A stretch of 32,963 bases of DNA from CAZUHK01 sp964620345 (GTDB lineage Bacteria > Planctomycetota > Phycisphaerae > Phycisphaerales > Zrk34), in contig CAZUHK010000012.1 of NCBI GenBank assembly GCA_964620345.1, positions 1 through 32,963 on the forward strand, given 5' to 3'. The position numbers and the translations under genes were made by a program. Positions 9,013-17,806 of this stretch are shown here, piece after piece. The notes beneath the pieces were generated by a model. That model saw only the letters and a program-made list of their open reading frames with translations, made no database searches and was not told where the DNA came from. Position 1 is the first letter of the stretch. The number at the start of each line of letters is the position of its first letter.

Positions 9013-10437
9013 ATGAAGCACGGAGTCGCTGTCTTGAAATCGTGGCTTTTGTCCGCCGTGACGGCGGGCGCATTCATCATCGCTGGCTGTGAGTCCGCCT
9101 CGCCGTTCGAGCCGTTGTCGCTGGACCGTGCAAACGCTCGCGGTTCGTTGCCGCCTCGTGCCCAGTTACCTGCGAAAGGCCGCCCCAGCCGGGTGCAAGC
9201 ACAGCAGCCGCCCCGACCGACTGGTCAGCTTGCACTCGCGGACACGCTTTCCCTTGCGCTGACGCACAGCCCGCGCTTGGCGGCGTACTCGACCGATATT
9301 CGCGTTGCCGAGGCGAAGGCGATGCAGGCGGGTCGGTGGTCCAACCCTGAACTCGATGTGGAGATCGAGAACATCGCCGGTACCGGAAGCTTCTCCAGCG
9401 TCGATTCCGCTGAAACGACCGTCAGTCTGGCCCAGACCTTCCCGCTCGGTGGCGACATTGCCCGCCGCCGTGAAGTGGCTCAGGCGCGAACGCGGCTGGC
9501 GAACTGGGAGTATGAGTCGGCGCGCCTCGCTGTTCTGCTTGAAGCGACTCAACGTTTTGTCGATGCCTTGGCTGCCGATCAACGCATCGCGTTGTCCGAG
9601 CGCGAACTGGCGTTGGCGCGGGCGACGCAGAACCTGACCGTGCAGCGGGTGGAGGCCGGCGATGTCTCGCCGGTCGAGAAGGCCCGCGTGGTCGTGCCGG
9701 TGATTACCGCCGAAGTGGCATTGGAGCGTGCGCGTCGTGAGCGGGAAGCGGCCTACCGGCGTGTGGCAACGACATGGGGCAGTCGAACGGTTTCTTTCGA
9801 CCGTCTGGTCGGTGATATGGAGCAGCTCGATCCGTTGCCGTCCGTGGATGCCCTGGTCGAGTTGATCAATGCGAATCCCGAAGTGGCGCGTTGGGCGGCC
9901 GCGATCAGCAAGCGCCTCGCGGAGCAGCGCCTTGCCGAGGCCGGGGCCGTGCCGGACCTGACCGGCCGCGTCGGCGTGAAGCATGACAACGCGGATGACG
10001 CCGTGGGGCTGGTGGTCGGCGTTGCCCTGCCGCTGCCGATCTTCGACCGCCGTCGCGGTGACATTCTCGCGGCCAGACTGGGCGCGTCAGCGGCCGGTCA
10101 ACGGCAGCGTGAGGCCGAGCTTCGCCTCGAAGACATGCTCAGCGACGCCTACGCCCGACTGGCCGGTTCGCATGATGAGGCGACGGCGTTAAAAGCCCGG
10201 GCGCTTCCCGCCGCCACCAATGCTTACGACGCCACCCGTCGCGCTTTTGACGAAGGCAAGCTGCCGTTTCTGGATGTGCTCGACGCGCAGCGAACCTTGT
10301 TTGACCTTCAATCACGTTACATCGATGCGCTGGCGGGTTACCACACCGCCGCCGCGGAGATCGAAGCCCTGATCGGTCAGCGTTTGACCGATCTGAATCA
10401 ACCCGCAACCCCAACCGAACAGGAGACACAACCATGA
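9013..10437 (+). CDS. TolC-family outer-membrane efflux lipoprotein (CzcC/CusC-like)
   Basis: A 474-aa outer-membrane channel subunit of a tripartite metal exporter. ATG 9013 is preferred; an in-frame TTG at 8986 would add nine residues before the signal. The signal peptide ends in the lipobox FIIAGC with Cys26 as the lipidated residue. Two repeats of the OEP fold follow, each with long Ala/Glu/Arg-rich helices. LPLPIFDRRRGDI is the typical turn after the second beta-hairpin, and LDVLDAQRTLFDLQSRYIDA is typical of the last helix. Its TGA overlaps the next ATG as ATGA at 10434, indicating translational coupling with the adaptor gene. No clear Shine-Dalgarno precedes the start, so it too may be read through from the small gene upstream. 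Confidence 0.9.
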   Translation: MKHGVAVLKSWLLSAVTAGAFIIAGCESASPFEPLSLDRANARGSLPPRAQLPAKGRPSRVQAQQPPRPTGQLALADTLSLALTHSPRLAAYSTDIRVAEAKAMQAGRWSNPELDVEIENIAGTGSFSSVDSAETTVSLAQTFPLGGDIARRREVAQARTRLANWEYESARLAVLLEATQRFVDALAADQRIALSERELALARATQNLTVQRVEAGDVSPVEKARVVVPVITAEVALERARREREAAYRRVATTWGSRTVSFDRLVGDMEQLDPLPSVDALVELINANPEVARWAAAISKRLAEQRLAEAGAVPDLTGRVGVKHDNADDAVGLVVGVALPLPIFDRRRGDILAARLGASAAGQRQREAELRLEDMLSDAYARLAGSHDEATALKARALPAATNAYDATRRAFDEGKLPFLDVLDAQRTLFDLQSRYIDALAGYHTAAAEIEALIGQRLTDLNQPATPTEQETQP

Positions 10438-12068
10438 TTGTTTCACGTACTCGTTATCGCGCTGCATTGCTCGCAACCTTCGCGATGGCCGGACTACTCA
10501 TCGTGACGACCGGCTGCAGCGAGCAGGAGCAGGGCCAGGCCCACGAAGACGAAGCTCACGCGGGTGAGCCATCCGCTGCCGCCATCATGGCCGCGCACGA
10601 GCACGACAACCCCGACGAGACCTGCTTCATGTGCGACCCATCCAAGCGCGACGAGGGGCGGCTGTGGTGCAAGGAGCACGTGCGCTACGAAGACCGCTGC
10701 TGGCTTTGCCATCCGGAACTCGAAGACAAGGATCGGCTCTACTGCAAGGAGCACTTTCTGTATGAGGACGAGTGTCATCTATGCCAGCGGGAACTGAACG
10801 AGGGCGGCGCGGCCGCCGACGATGCCGTTAACCAAACGCATGATGACCACGAACACGGTGACGACCGTGCCGCGGCCGAGCTTCCTTCAAACCCCGCGCC
10901 GCAGGCCGGCGGACTGTTCTGCAACGAGCATGGCGTTTACGAGATCGAATGCGCGATCTGCCAGCCCGATCGCGCGATCGCGCTGAAGCCGGGCGAGAAT
11001 CTGAAGGTCCGCTTCCCATCGGCGGCGTCGGCGGACATGGCCGGCATCCGCACGTCCCGCCCACGCTCGGGCGAGTCCACGCCCGCGTTCGAAGCATTGT
11101 GCGAAGTGCAGTACAACCAGAACACGATGGCACGCGTGACGCCCCTGGCCGACGGGGTCATTCGTCGAGTGGCCCGGGACGTGGGCGGGGAGGTTGTCGC
11201 CGGCGAGGTGCTCGTGGAGCTGCACTCGACCCAGGCGGCGAACGCCAAGAGCGACTATCTGGCCGCCGTGGTGGGCCGTGACATCCGCAAGCAGGCCTTT
11301 GAGCGCGAGCAGCGGTTGCGGGAGCAGAACATCGCCGCCGAGAAGGATTACCTCGAAGCCCAGGCCGCGCTTCGGTCGGCGGAGTTGGCCGTCAACAACC
11401 TGCACCAGCGATTGGTGAACCTGGGCTTCACCGAAGATGAAATCTCGGCGATCAAACGGGACCAGGACACTTCCGCCCGGCTTGTGATCCGCGCGCCCTT
11501 CGATGGCACGATCGTCGAACGCAACGCGGTTGCCGGCGAAGCCGTATCGGTGGGCGACGCCGTCTTTACCGTCGCCGACCTGTCCACCCGCTGGCTGACC
11601 CTGTCCATCCCCTCGCGTCACATCACGCAGGTACGCCCCGGCCAGCAGGTCGTGGCACGGTTCGATGAGCTGCCGGGCGTCAACGTGCGCGGCGAGATCA
11701 CCTGGATCGACACGTCCATCGATCCGCGCAGCCGCATGGTCAAGGCGCGGGCGCTGGTCACGGACGACGCGGATCAGATCAAGACCGGCATGTTCGGCAA
11801 GGCACGCATCGCGATCGGCAACAGCCGCCCCGCCACGATCGTGCCGCGCGATGCGGTGCAACGTCACGAGGGCGGCACGTACGTCTTTGTGCAGAACGAG
11901 CCCGATCTGTTTTCGATCCGCCGCGTGGCGCTGGGCCAGTCCAACGGGAAGACCACCGAGGTTCTGGCGGGCCTGACTGCGGATGAGTCCCTGGTCACCA
12001 AGGGCAGCTTCGTCGTGATGTCTGAATTCCTCAAATCCCGCCTGGGTGCCGGCTGCGCCGACCACTGA
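10434..12068 (+). CDS. RND periplasmic adaptor (HlyD/CzcB type) with N-terminal Cys/His repeats
   Basis: A 544-aa membrane-fusion protein linking the pump to the outer-membrane channel. AGGAG lies upstream of ATG 10434. It is a likely lipoprotein: VTTGC with Cys28. Residues ~40-60 are His/Glu/Asp-rich. A CFMC pair (64, 67) precedes three copies of C-K/N-E-H-x-x-Y-E-x-x-C-x-x-C at 79-92, 104-117 and 163-176. A second His/Asp-rich stretch (about 136-144) separates repeats two and three. The adaptor core follows from about residue 185: beta-barrel, lipoyl-like half-motifs (DGVIRRVARDVGGEV and APFDGTIVERNAVAGEAV) around a helical hairpin, then the C-terminal membrane-proximal domain. The Cys/His repeats look like metal sites that could capture periplasmic metal for the pump (inference). 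Confidence 0.9.
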   Translation: MIVSRTRYRAALLATFAMAGLLIVTTGCSEQEQGQAHEDEAHAGEPSAAAIMAAHEHDNPDETCFMCDPSKRDEGRLWCKEHVRYEDRCWLCHPELEDKDRLYCKEHFLYEDECHLCQRELNEGGAAADDAVNQTHDDHEHGDDRAAAELPSNPAPQAGGLFCNEHGVYEIECAICQPDRAIALKPGENLKVRFPSAASADMAGIRTSRPRSGESTPAFEALCEVQYNQNTMARVTPLADGVIRRVARDVGGEVVAGEVLVELHSTQAANAKSDYLAAVVGRDIRKQAFEREQRLREQNIAAEKDYLEAQAALRSAELAVNNLHQRLVNLGFTEDEISAIKRDQDTSARLVIRAPFDGTIVERNAVAGEAVSVGDAVFTVADLSTRWLTLSIPSRHITQVRPGQQVVARFDELPGVNVRGEITWIDTSIDPRSRMVKARALVTDDADQIKTGMFGKARIAIGNSRPATIVPRDAVQRHEGGTYVFVQNEPDLFSIRRVALGQSNGKTTEVLAGLTADESLVTKGSFVVMSEFLKSRLGAGCADH

Positions 12069-12097
12069 TCGCCGCGGCATCTTCACGGAGTCTGTGA

Positions 12098-15000
12098 ATG
12101 CTTGGCCGTATCGTCGAATTCTCGCTGCAAAACCGCCTGATCGTCCTGATCGTGACCGCCATCATGTGCGGCCTGGGTGTCTGGCGGTTGACCATGCTGC
12201 CGGTCGATGCGTTTCCCGACACCACGCCGGTGCAGGTGCAGATCAACACCGTTGCCCCGGCCCTGAATCCCGAAGAGATCGAGCAGCAGATCACGCTGCC
12301 GATCGAGCTGAGCGTCGGCGGCCTGCCCGGACTGGTCAACGTGCGCTCGACCTCCAAGTTCGGCTTTTCCCAAGTCGTGGCCACATTCGACGATTCGACG
12401 GACATCGTCGATGCGCGGCAATACATCTCCGAACGCATCAACGCCGTCGAACTGCCCGAAGGCATCGAGCGGCCGCAACTGGGGCCCATCGCCACCGGCC
12501 TGGGCGAGATTTTCCACTACGTCGTCCGTTCGAGCGATCCGAATCGCACGCTCGAAGAGCTGCGCACCATCCACGATTGGGTGGTCAAGCCCGAACTGCG
12601 CAAGGTGCCCGGCGTGGCCGAGGTCAACGCCTGGGGCGGCGAGGTCAAGCAGTACCACGTCGTCGTCGATCCGCAAGCCCTGTTGAAATTCGATCTGACC
12701 ATGGACGACGTGTTCGAGTCGCTCGAACGCAACAACACCAACGTCGGCGGCGGGCTGATCACCACCGGCGGTGTCTCGCAGATGGTTCACGGCATCGGCC
12801 GCGTCACCAACATCCAGCAGATCGAAGACATCGTGGTCACGTCGTTCGACGGCGACCCGGTTCACGTGCATGACATCACCCGTGAGGTGAAGATCGATCA
12901 CGAAATCCGCCGGGGCGCCGTCACCGCCGATGGTCGCGGCGAGATCGTCCTGGGCCTGGCGTTCATGCTCATGGGCGAGAACGGCAAGGTCGTGACCGAG
13001 AATCTCAAGGCGCAGCTCGAACAGGTGCGATCGGCCCTGCCCGATGACGTGATCGTCGAGGTCGTGTACGACCGGACCGAACTGACCACCGCCGTCATCG
13101 ACACGGTGCAACACAACCTGCTGCTCGGGGCGGCGCTGGTGATCGTGGTGCTGTTCCTGTTGCTGGGCAACGTCCGCGCGGGGTTGCTGGTGGCCATGGT
13201 CATCCCGCTGACCATGCTCTTTGCGATCCTGGGCATGTACGAGTTCGCCATCGCCGCGAGTCTGCTGAGTCTGGGGGCCATCGACTTCGGCATCATCATC
13301 GATGGTTCGGTCGTGATGACCGAGGCGAACCTGCGCAACCTTGCCGAACGATCGCGCGAACTGGGCCGCAAACTCACCCCCGCCGAACGCCTGGAGGTGG
13401 TGATCCGATCGGGCAAGCAGGTCGCCCGGCCGATCGTGTTTGGCATCGGAATCATTCTCATCGTTTTCCTGCCGGTGCTGACGCTTGAGGGCATCGAAGG
13501 CAAGATGTTCAAACCGATGGCGTGGACGTTCATCTTCGCGCTGCTCGGTGCTTTGGTGATCGCCCTCACGCTTTCACCGGTCCTTGGCTACTACTTGCTG
13601 CCACGCAAGGCCAAGCACCGCGTCGGCTTCTTCGAACGCCTGGTGACCGGGACATACGGCCTGCTGCTCGCCGGTGCGGTGAAGCTGCGATGGGTGGTGC
13701 TGCCCGTCGTCATCGGCCTGCTGGTCCTGACCGGTTGGCAGGCCACGCGACTGGGCGGGGAGTTCCTACCGCGCCTGAGTGAAGGAGCCGTGGTCGCCAA
13801 CACCATCCGTCTGGCCGGCATCTCCATCGACCAGTCCACCGATTGGAACACGCGGATCGAGCGGCAACTGATCGACGCCTTCCCCGATGAGGTCCGCCAT
13901 GTCTGGAGCCGCATCGGCACCGCCGAGGTCGCCACCGATCCGATGGGCACCGAGCTGACCGACATCTTCGTCTCGCTCAAGCCCCGCGCGCAGTGGACGC
14001 GCGCCGACAATCAGGCCGAGCTGGTCGCCGCGATGCAGCAGGAACTGGCCGATCAACCCGGATTAAACATGGTCTTCAGCCAGCCGATCGAACTGCGGCT
14101 CAACGAGATGATCTCCGGCATCCGCACGGACCTGGGCATCAAGATTTACGGCGACGACTTCGACGAACTGGTCCGCATCAGCGACGACATCCAACGCATC
14201 CTTCTGCAAATCCCCGGCGCTTCGGACATCGCGGTCGATCAGGTGACCGGCCAGCCCATGTTGCAGGTCAAGGTCGATCAGCAGGCAATCGCGCGACACG
14301 GCGTGCCCGCAAGGCACGTGCTGGAATTCGTCGAAGCCGTCGGCGGCAGAACCGTCGGGGAAGTGTTCGAAGGGCAAAGGCACTTCGATCTGGTCGTTCG
14401 GCTTCCCGATGAGCACCGCCGCGATGCGGACATGCTGGCCGATACCCTCGTGCCGACCGAATCCGGGCAACGGTTGCCGCTGCATTCCCTGGCCAGCGTG
14501 GACCATACCGAAGGCCTGGCGACGATCAACCGCGAGTGGGGCCGACGCCTGATCCGCGTCCAGTGCAACGTGTCCGGCCGGGACGTGGTTTCATTCATCG
14601 ATCAAGCCAGGCAACGCATCGAACAGGAGGTGCCGCTGCCCGAGGGCTATGTCGTCGAATGGGGCGGGCAGTTCGAAAACCTCCAGCGCGCTCAGACGCG
14701 GTTGATGCTCGTCGTCCCCGCGACGCTGATCCTCGTCTTTCTGCTGCTGTATTTCAGCATGAAGAACCTGCGCGACGTGCTGCTGATCTACACCGGCATC
14801 CCCTTTGCCCTCGTCGGCGGCGTGTACGCGCTTTGGTTCCGCGATATCCCGTTCAGCGTCAGCGCCGCGGTGGGCTTCATCGCCCTGTCCGGCATCGCGG
14901 TGCTCAACGGCCAGATCATGGTTGCGGCGATTCGCAGCTTCCTTGACGCGAACCAGCCGATTCGCGAGGCCGTGATGAACGCCGCCAAGCAACGCCTCCG

Positions 15001-15241
15001 CCCCGTGCTCGCCACCGCCGTCACCGACGCTGTCGGCTTCCTGCCCATGGCCATCTCCACCGGCGTGGGGGCCGAGGTCCAACGCCCCCTGGCGACCGTC
15101 GTCATCGGCGGTGTCCTGACCTCGACGCTCCTGACGCTGTTCGTCCTGCCGATCCTGTTCCTGCTGTTCGGCAAGTCGCCGGTTCAGTCGCCGACAAACG
15201 AAACCACGGACCACAACGCAACCCCCGAGCACGAACCCTGA
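12098..15241 (+). CDS. czcA: Heavy-metal RND efflux pump, CzcA type
   Basis: A 1047-aa inner-membrane proton/metal antiporter of the HME-RND family, full length, with the usual N-terminal helix (FSLQNRLIVLIVTAIMCGLG) and two large periplasmic loops. TM4 carries DFGIIIDGSVVMTEA with Asp396, Asp402 and Glu409, the same spacing as the D-D-E proton-relay set described for CzcA of Cupriavidus. This supports divalent cations (Zn, Co, Cd or Ni) as substrates rather than Cu(I)/Ag(I). An ACGGAG ribosome site precedes ATG 12098, 29 bp after the adaptor stop. It closes the four-gene operon. The exact metal cannot be read from sequence. Confidence 0.93.
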   Translation: MLGRIVEFSLQNRLIVLIVTAIMCGLGVWRLTMLPVDAFPDTTPVQVQINTVAPALNPEEIEQQITLPIELSVGGLPGLVNVRSTSKFGFSQVVATFDDSTDIVDARQYISERINAVELPEGIERPQLGPIATGLGEIFHYVVRSSDPNRTLEELRTIHDWVVKPELRKVPGVAEVNAWGGEVKQYHVVVDPQALLKFDLTMDDVFESLERNNTNVGGGLITTGGVSQMVHGIGRVTNIQQIEDIVVTSFDGDPVHVHDITREVKIDHEIRRGAVTADGRGEIVLGLAFMLMGENGKVVTENLKAQLEQVRSALPDDVIVEVVYDRTELTTAVIDTVQHNLLLGAALVIVVLFLLLGNVRAGLLVAMVIPLTMLFAILGMYEFAIAASLLSLGAIDFGIIIDGSVVMTEANLRNLAERSRELGRKLTPAERLEVVIRSGKQVARPIVFGIGIILIVFLPVLTLEGIEGKMFKPMAWTFIFALLGALVIALTLSPVLGYYLLPRKAKHRVGFFERLVTGTYGLLLAGAVKLRWVVLPVVIGLLVLTGWQATRLGGEFLPRLSEGAVVANTIRLAGISIDQSTDWNTRIERQLIDAFPDEVRHVWSRIGTAEVATDPMGTELTDIFVSLKPRAQWTRADNQAELVAAMQQELADQPGLNMVFSQPIELRLNEMISGIRTDLGIKIYGDDFDELVRISDDIQRILLQIPGASDIAVDQVTGQPMLQVKVDQQAIARHGVPARHVLEFVEAVGGRTVGEVFEGQRHFDLVVRLPDEHRRDADMLADTLVPTESGQRLPLHSLASVDHTEGLATINREWGRRLIRVQCNVSGRDVVSFIDQARQRIEQEVPLPEGYVVEWGGQFENLQRAQTRLMLVVPATLILVFLLLYFSMKNLRDVLLIYTGIPFALVGGVYALWFRDIPFSVSAAVGFIALSGIAVLNGQIMVAAIRSFLDANQPIREAVMNAAKQRLRPVLATAVTDAVGFLPMAISTGVGAEVQRPLATVVIGGVLTSTLLTLFVLPILFLLFGKSPVQSPTNETTDHNATPEHEP

Positions 15242-15270
15242 CGGTCCACCCCCCAACGTGCCTGTTAAAC

Positions 15271-15292
15271 GAAGACGGGATTCACGTCTTTC
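15271..15292 (+). terminator. Weak hairpin after czcA
   Basis: AAGACG (15272-15277) pairs with CGTCTT (15285-15290) around a 7-nt loop, 30 bp after the czcA stop and just before the mer-type promoter. The stem is short and followed only by TC, so termination may be partial. Confidence 0.3.
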
Positions 15293-15304
15293 CAGCGATC
15301 AGCC

Positions 15305-15336
15305 TTGACTCCGTAGCATAGTACGGAGGGTAACCT
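15305..15336 (+). promoter_or_regulatory. MerR-type operator and promoter
   Basis: TTGACT (-35, 15305-15310) overlaps a dyad CTCCGTA-N6-TACGGAG (15309-15328). The -10 is GTAACC or TAACCT, giving a 19-20 bp spacer. The overlong spacer with the dyad inside it is the hallmark of MerR-family promoters, and the half-sites match the classic mer operator (CTCCGTA / TACGGA). It lies 18 bp before the ATG of the broken regulator gene, with CTGGAG as ribosome site. Confidence 0.85.
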
Positions 15337-15353
15337 GATCCTGGAGACTGACC

Positions 15354-15677
15354 ATGACCGCATTGACGATCGGCAAAGTGGCGAAGCGGGCGGGGCACGT
15401 CTGGTGGGGCCGCTTCAAAGCGTTGGCCATCAAGGCGGATGGGCCTCAGCTCACCGTCGTGCGCGACGTCGAACGCAACCCGCGGCTTGCGGACCGGGGC
15501 GACCGGGCCGAGCCCTGGCGAGGGTCGAGCATGCACGGGCACGGTCCGCGGCGCAAGCCGGCGTGGTGGAGCGATCCGCCGGTCGAGCGTCCGCGGCGGT
15601 GGGCGATGCGCGTCGCATATTCATTCCACCCGCGGTTCATCATCATCGCCCCCGAGACCGACCTGATCACGCCGTAG
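15354..15677 (+). pseudogene. Broken merR start fused in frame to the C-terminal part of a REP-associated (RAYT/Y1) transposase
   Basis: The open frame encodes 107 aa. Residues 1-14 (MTALTIGKVAKRAG) are the start of a MerR-family helix-turn-helix, and the mer-type operator just upstream supports this. Where GVxVETIRFYER should continue, the sequence switches to GHVWWGRFKALAIKADG, LTVVRDVERNP and RAEPWRGSSM. This is the C-terminal signature of REP-associated tyrosine transposases (GHVWQGRFK...LRYVERNP...W.WSS), followed by WSDPPVERPRRW as in that family. The transposase HUH and catalytic Tyr part and nearly all of merR are missing, so neither activity should remain. The last ~20 residues match neither family. 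The frame stays open across the junction and the promoter looks intact, so a short chimeric protein could still be made. Confidence 0.8.
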
Positions 15678-15682
15678 CCATC

Positions 15683-15721
15683 GGCGGGCGCGAACGCCGG
15701 CCGGTCGGTGTTCGCGCCGCC
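15683..15721. terminator. Bidirectional hairpin between convergent genes
   Basis: GGCGGGCGCGAAC (15683-15695) pairs with GTTCGCGCCGCC (15710-15721) with one bulged base and a 14-nt loop. It lies between the stop of the merR/transposase chimera and the stop of the minus-strand gene at 15728, the expected place for a shared terminator. Confidence 0.6.
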
Positions 15722-15727
15722 GGCTCG

Positions 15728-17806
15728 TCAATCGCGCCGGGACCAGGTGAGGATGCCGCCGGCCTCGCCGACCGCCTCGTAAACCTGTTTGCGGACCTTG
15801 GCCGGGGCGCCCTGGGCGTAGACGACCAAGACCCGCCGGTCGACAAGTTGCCGGCCGTCGACACGCTCGGCGAGCCGATCGATCAGTGTCTCGATGTCCG
15901 CCGCTGCTTCTGCGTTCAGCGTCATCGCGCCGTCGGCGCCGATGCCGACGGTGAACGGCGCGTCGTCCACCGCCTTGCCGTAGGCCGCGCGGAGCACCTT
16001 CGACTGCCCGCCCCACCAGCCGTGGACGAACATCGAATCGCCCCGTTTGACGATGTCGGCGAAGGCCTCGGTATTCTCCCGCACCACGTCGGTCTTGTTG
16101 GCGATCTGCTGCACGACAAAGCCCTGGGGATAAATCGCGCGGATCCAGTCCCGCGTCTGCCACGGGGAATAGCCCAATTCGTGGTATGGCGCGGTGTAGG
16201 CCCAGTATTGCGGGTACTGCTGCTCGGGAATGATCAGCACGTCGGGGTGGGCTTGGTTGAGCTTGCGGAAGACCTCGGCGGAGAGTTGCAGCGACTTCCA
16301 GCCGTTGTTTTCGGCGCTGCGATCGCGGGGCCGCCAGAAATACGCGGTGTCGATGTAAAACAGCGAGCATCCCCATCGCTTTTTGGCGTAGGCGATCTTG
16401 TTGTTGAGCCGGTGGAACGGCGATTGGGCCTCCTCGACCGTGACGCCGAGCTTGCGGAGCTGCGGGTGGTCGGCTTCGCTGAACTTGACAAAGTTGCGGA
16501 AGCGGATGCGTTGTCGCGGCGGGCCGAGGTCTTCGGAGGTCCAACTGTCGACGCGATTGCGGTCGGCATCGACGGGCCACATCAACAGCGGCCGCAGCGT
16601 GATGCCCGTGCGCAGCCCCGCGTCGCTCAATCGCTTGAACATCTCGTCGGCGACCCGGTCCATCGCCGGGGAGATCACCGGCAGGAACCGCGGCGAGCCG
16701 AGGTAGTGCGTCGTCTTGTGCGTCGCCCCCTCGATGTCCCACACGATCACACCCTGCAACCCCTTGGCGTGCATCTGGTCAATCACGCGGCCGGTGTACT
16801 GCCGCATGTTCTCGCGGAAGGCCTGCATCCCCGCCTCGGTCGACAGGTCGCCGGCGTCTTTGCCGAAGCTGTAGCCGATCGGGTTGTGCTCCGTGATGTG
16901 GGGCTCGCCGGTGACAAACAGCGTTCCGATCGGGCGACGGTCGTGCCATCGCAGCGTTCGCGCAAACGCCTCGCGATACCGCTCGTAGATGGGCCGGCCC
17001 AGCGAAACGCGGCTCGCCTCGGCGTCGCCGAATCGCACGCTGATGCGGTAGCGATCGCGCTCGCCCGCAGCGATGGGCCGCGACATCCATTCGCCGTCAT
17101 AAACCTCTCGGCCCCCCGATGGATGCGAGGAGCGCAACACCACCGACACCACCCCTTCCGCCGCCTCCACGTTCAGCCGCAGCGGCCGCTCCACCCCCTC
17201 GTTCGTGACCACCGCCAGCCCCTCGCCATGTTCGATCGGGATCACCGTCGGGGCGCCGATGTTGTGATGCCCCCGCCCCGCCTTCACCTCGCCCGGCAGC
17301 TTCAGCGTCAGCAGCGGCTTCAACGCCACGTGCTCGATGCTGCGGTCCGAGCGGTTCTCGACCGAAACGTCCAGGTGCAGCCGATTCGCCTGCGCTCGGT
17401 AGGTCACCGCGATCGCGCCCCACGCGTAGGTCTTCCGCAAGGTGCGACGCTCGGCGTCGAACGTCCGCTCGACCACCTCGGTCGAGCCGTCCTCGAACGT
17501 CCGGTACTCGCCGGCGTAAGGGTCCCGCTCCTTCGGCAACTTGTACTGCCGCTCGTGATCCTCGGTGTTTTTGTCGCGGTGGGCGCTGGCGAACTGCACA
17601 CGCGCCAGCTCAAACCCGCCGTCCGCCAGGACCGAGGCCCCATCGGCGTAGCCGGCCACACGCAATGCCGCGAGACCCGCGTCATCGAACGCCGCCTCCA
17701 CCGCGGCCGGTTCGGCGAACGCGGCGCCGCCGGCGATCCCGAGCCACGCGAACAGCACGGCGACGATGCGAACGCTCGACGAACCGATCGAAAACACTCG
17801 GGCCAT
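15728..17806 (-). CDS. Secreted TIM-barrel-like protein, probable glycoside hydrolase, family not recognised
   Basis: A 692-aa exported protein. ATG 17806 has AGGAGG at ideal spacing and opens a signal peptide (to about residue 31, GGAAFA), while the longer frame to 17923 does not. Residues ~35-300 look like an all-beta domain: many short strands, ending in KPLLTLKLPGEVKAG and similar. Residues ~310-640 read like a (beta/alpha)8 barrel, with acidic residues at strand ends: Asp357 and Glu359 (VIVWDIEGA), Asp486 (LFYIDTAYFW) and Glu528 (LIIPEQQYPQY). A YID...PEQ layout is common in retaining glycosidases, but I cannot assign a GH family or confirm the catalytic pair. It is a single gene between two metal operons, sharing the minus strand with the cus operon 418 bp upstream. 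Confidence 0.65.
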   Translation of the reverse strand: MARVFSIGSSSVRIVAVLFAWLGIAGGAAFAEPAAVEAAFDDAGLAALRVAGYADGASVLADGGFELARVQFASAHRDKNTEDHERQYKLPKERDPYAGEYRTFEDGSTEVVERTFDAERRTLRKTYAWGAIAVTYRAQANRLHLDVSVENRSDRSIEHVALKPLLTLKLPGEVKAGRGHHNIGAPTVIPIEHGEGLAVVTNEGVERPLRLNVEAAEGVVSVVLRSSHPSGGREVYDGEWMSRPIAAGERDRYRISVRFGDAEASRVSLGRPIYERYREAFARTLRWHDRRPIGTLFVTGEPHITEHNPIGYSFGKDAGDLSTEAGMQAFRENMRQYTGRVIDQMHAKGLQGVIVWDIEGATHKTTHYLGSPRFLPVISPAMDRVADEMFKRLSDAGLRTGITLRPLLMWPVDADRNRVDSWTSEDLGPPRQRIRFRNFVKFSEADHPQLRKLGVTVEEAQSPFHRLNNKIAYAKKRWGCSLFYIDTAYFWRPRDRSAENNGWKSLQLSAEVFRKLNQAHPDVLIIPEQQYPQYWAYTAPYHELGYSPWQTRDWIRAIYPQGFVVQQIANKTDVVRENTEAFADIVKRGDSMFVHGWWGGQSKVLRAAYGKAVDDAPFTVGIGADGAMTLNAEAAADIETLIDRLAERVDGRQLVDRRVLVVYAQGAPAKVRKQVYEAVGEAGGILTWSRRD

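Noticed and set aside
15354..15677. Intact MerR regulator
   Set aside because: Only the first ~14 residues fit MerR; the recognition helix, dimerisation helix and metal-binding Cys are all absent.
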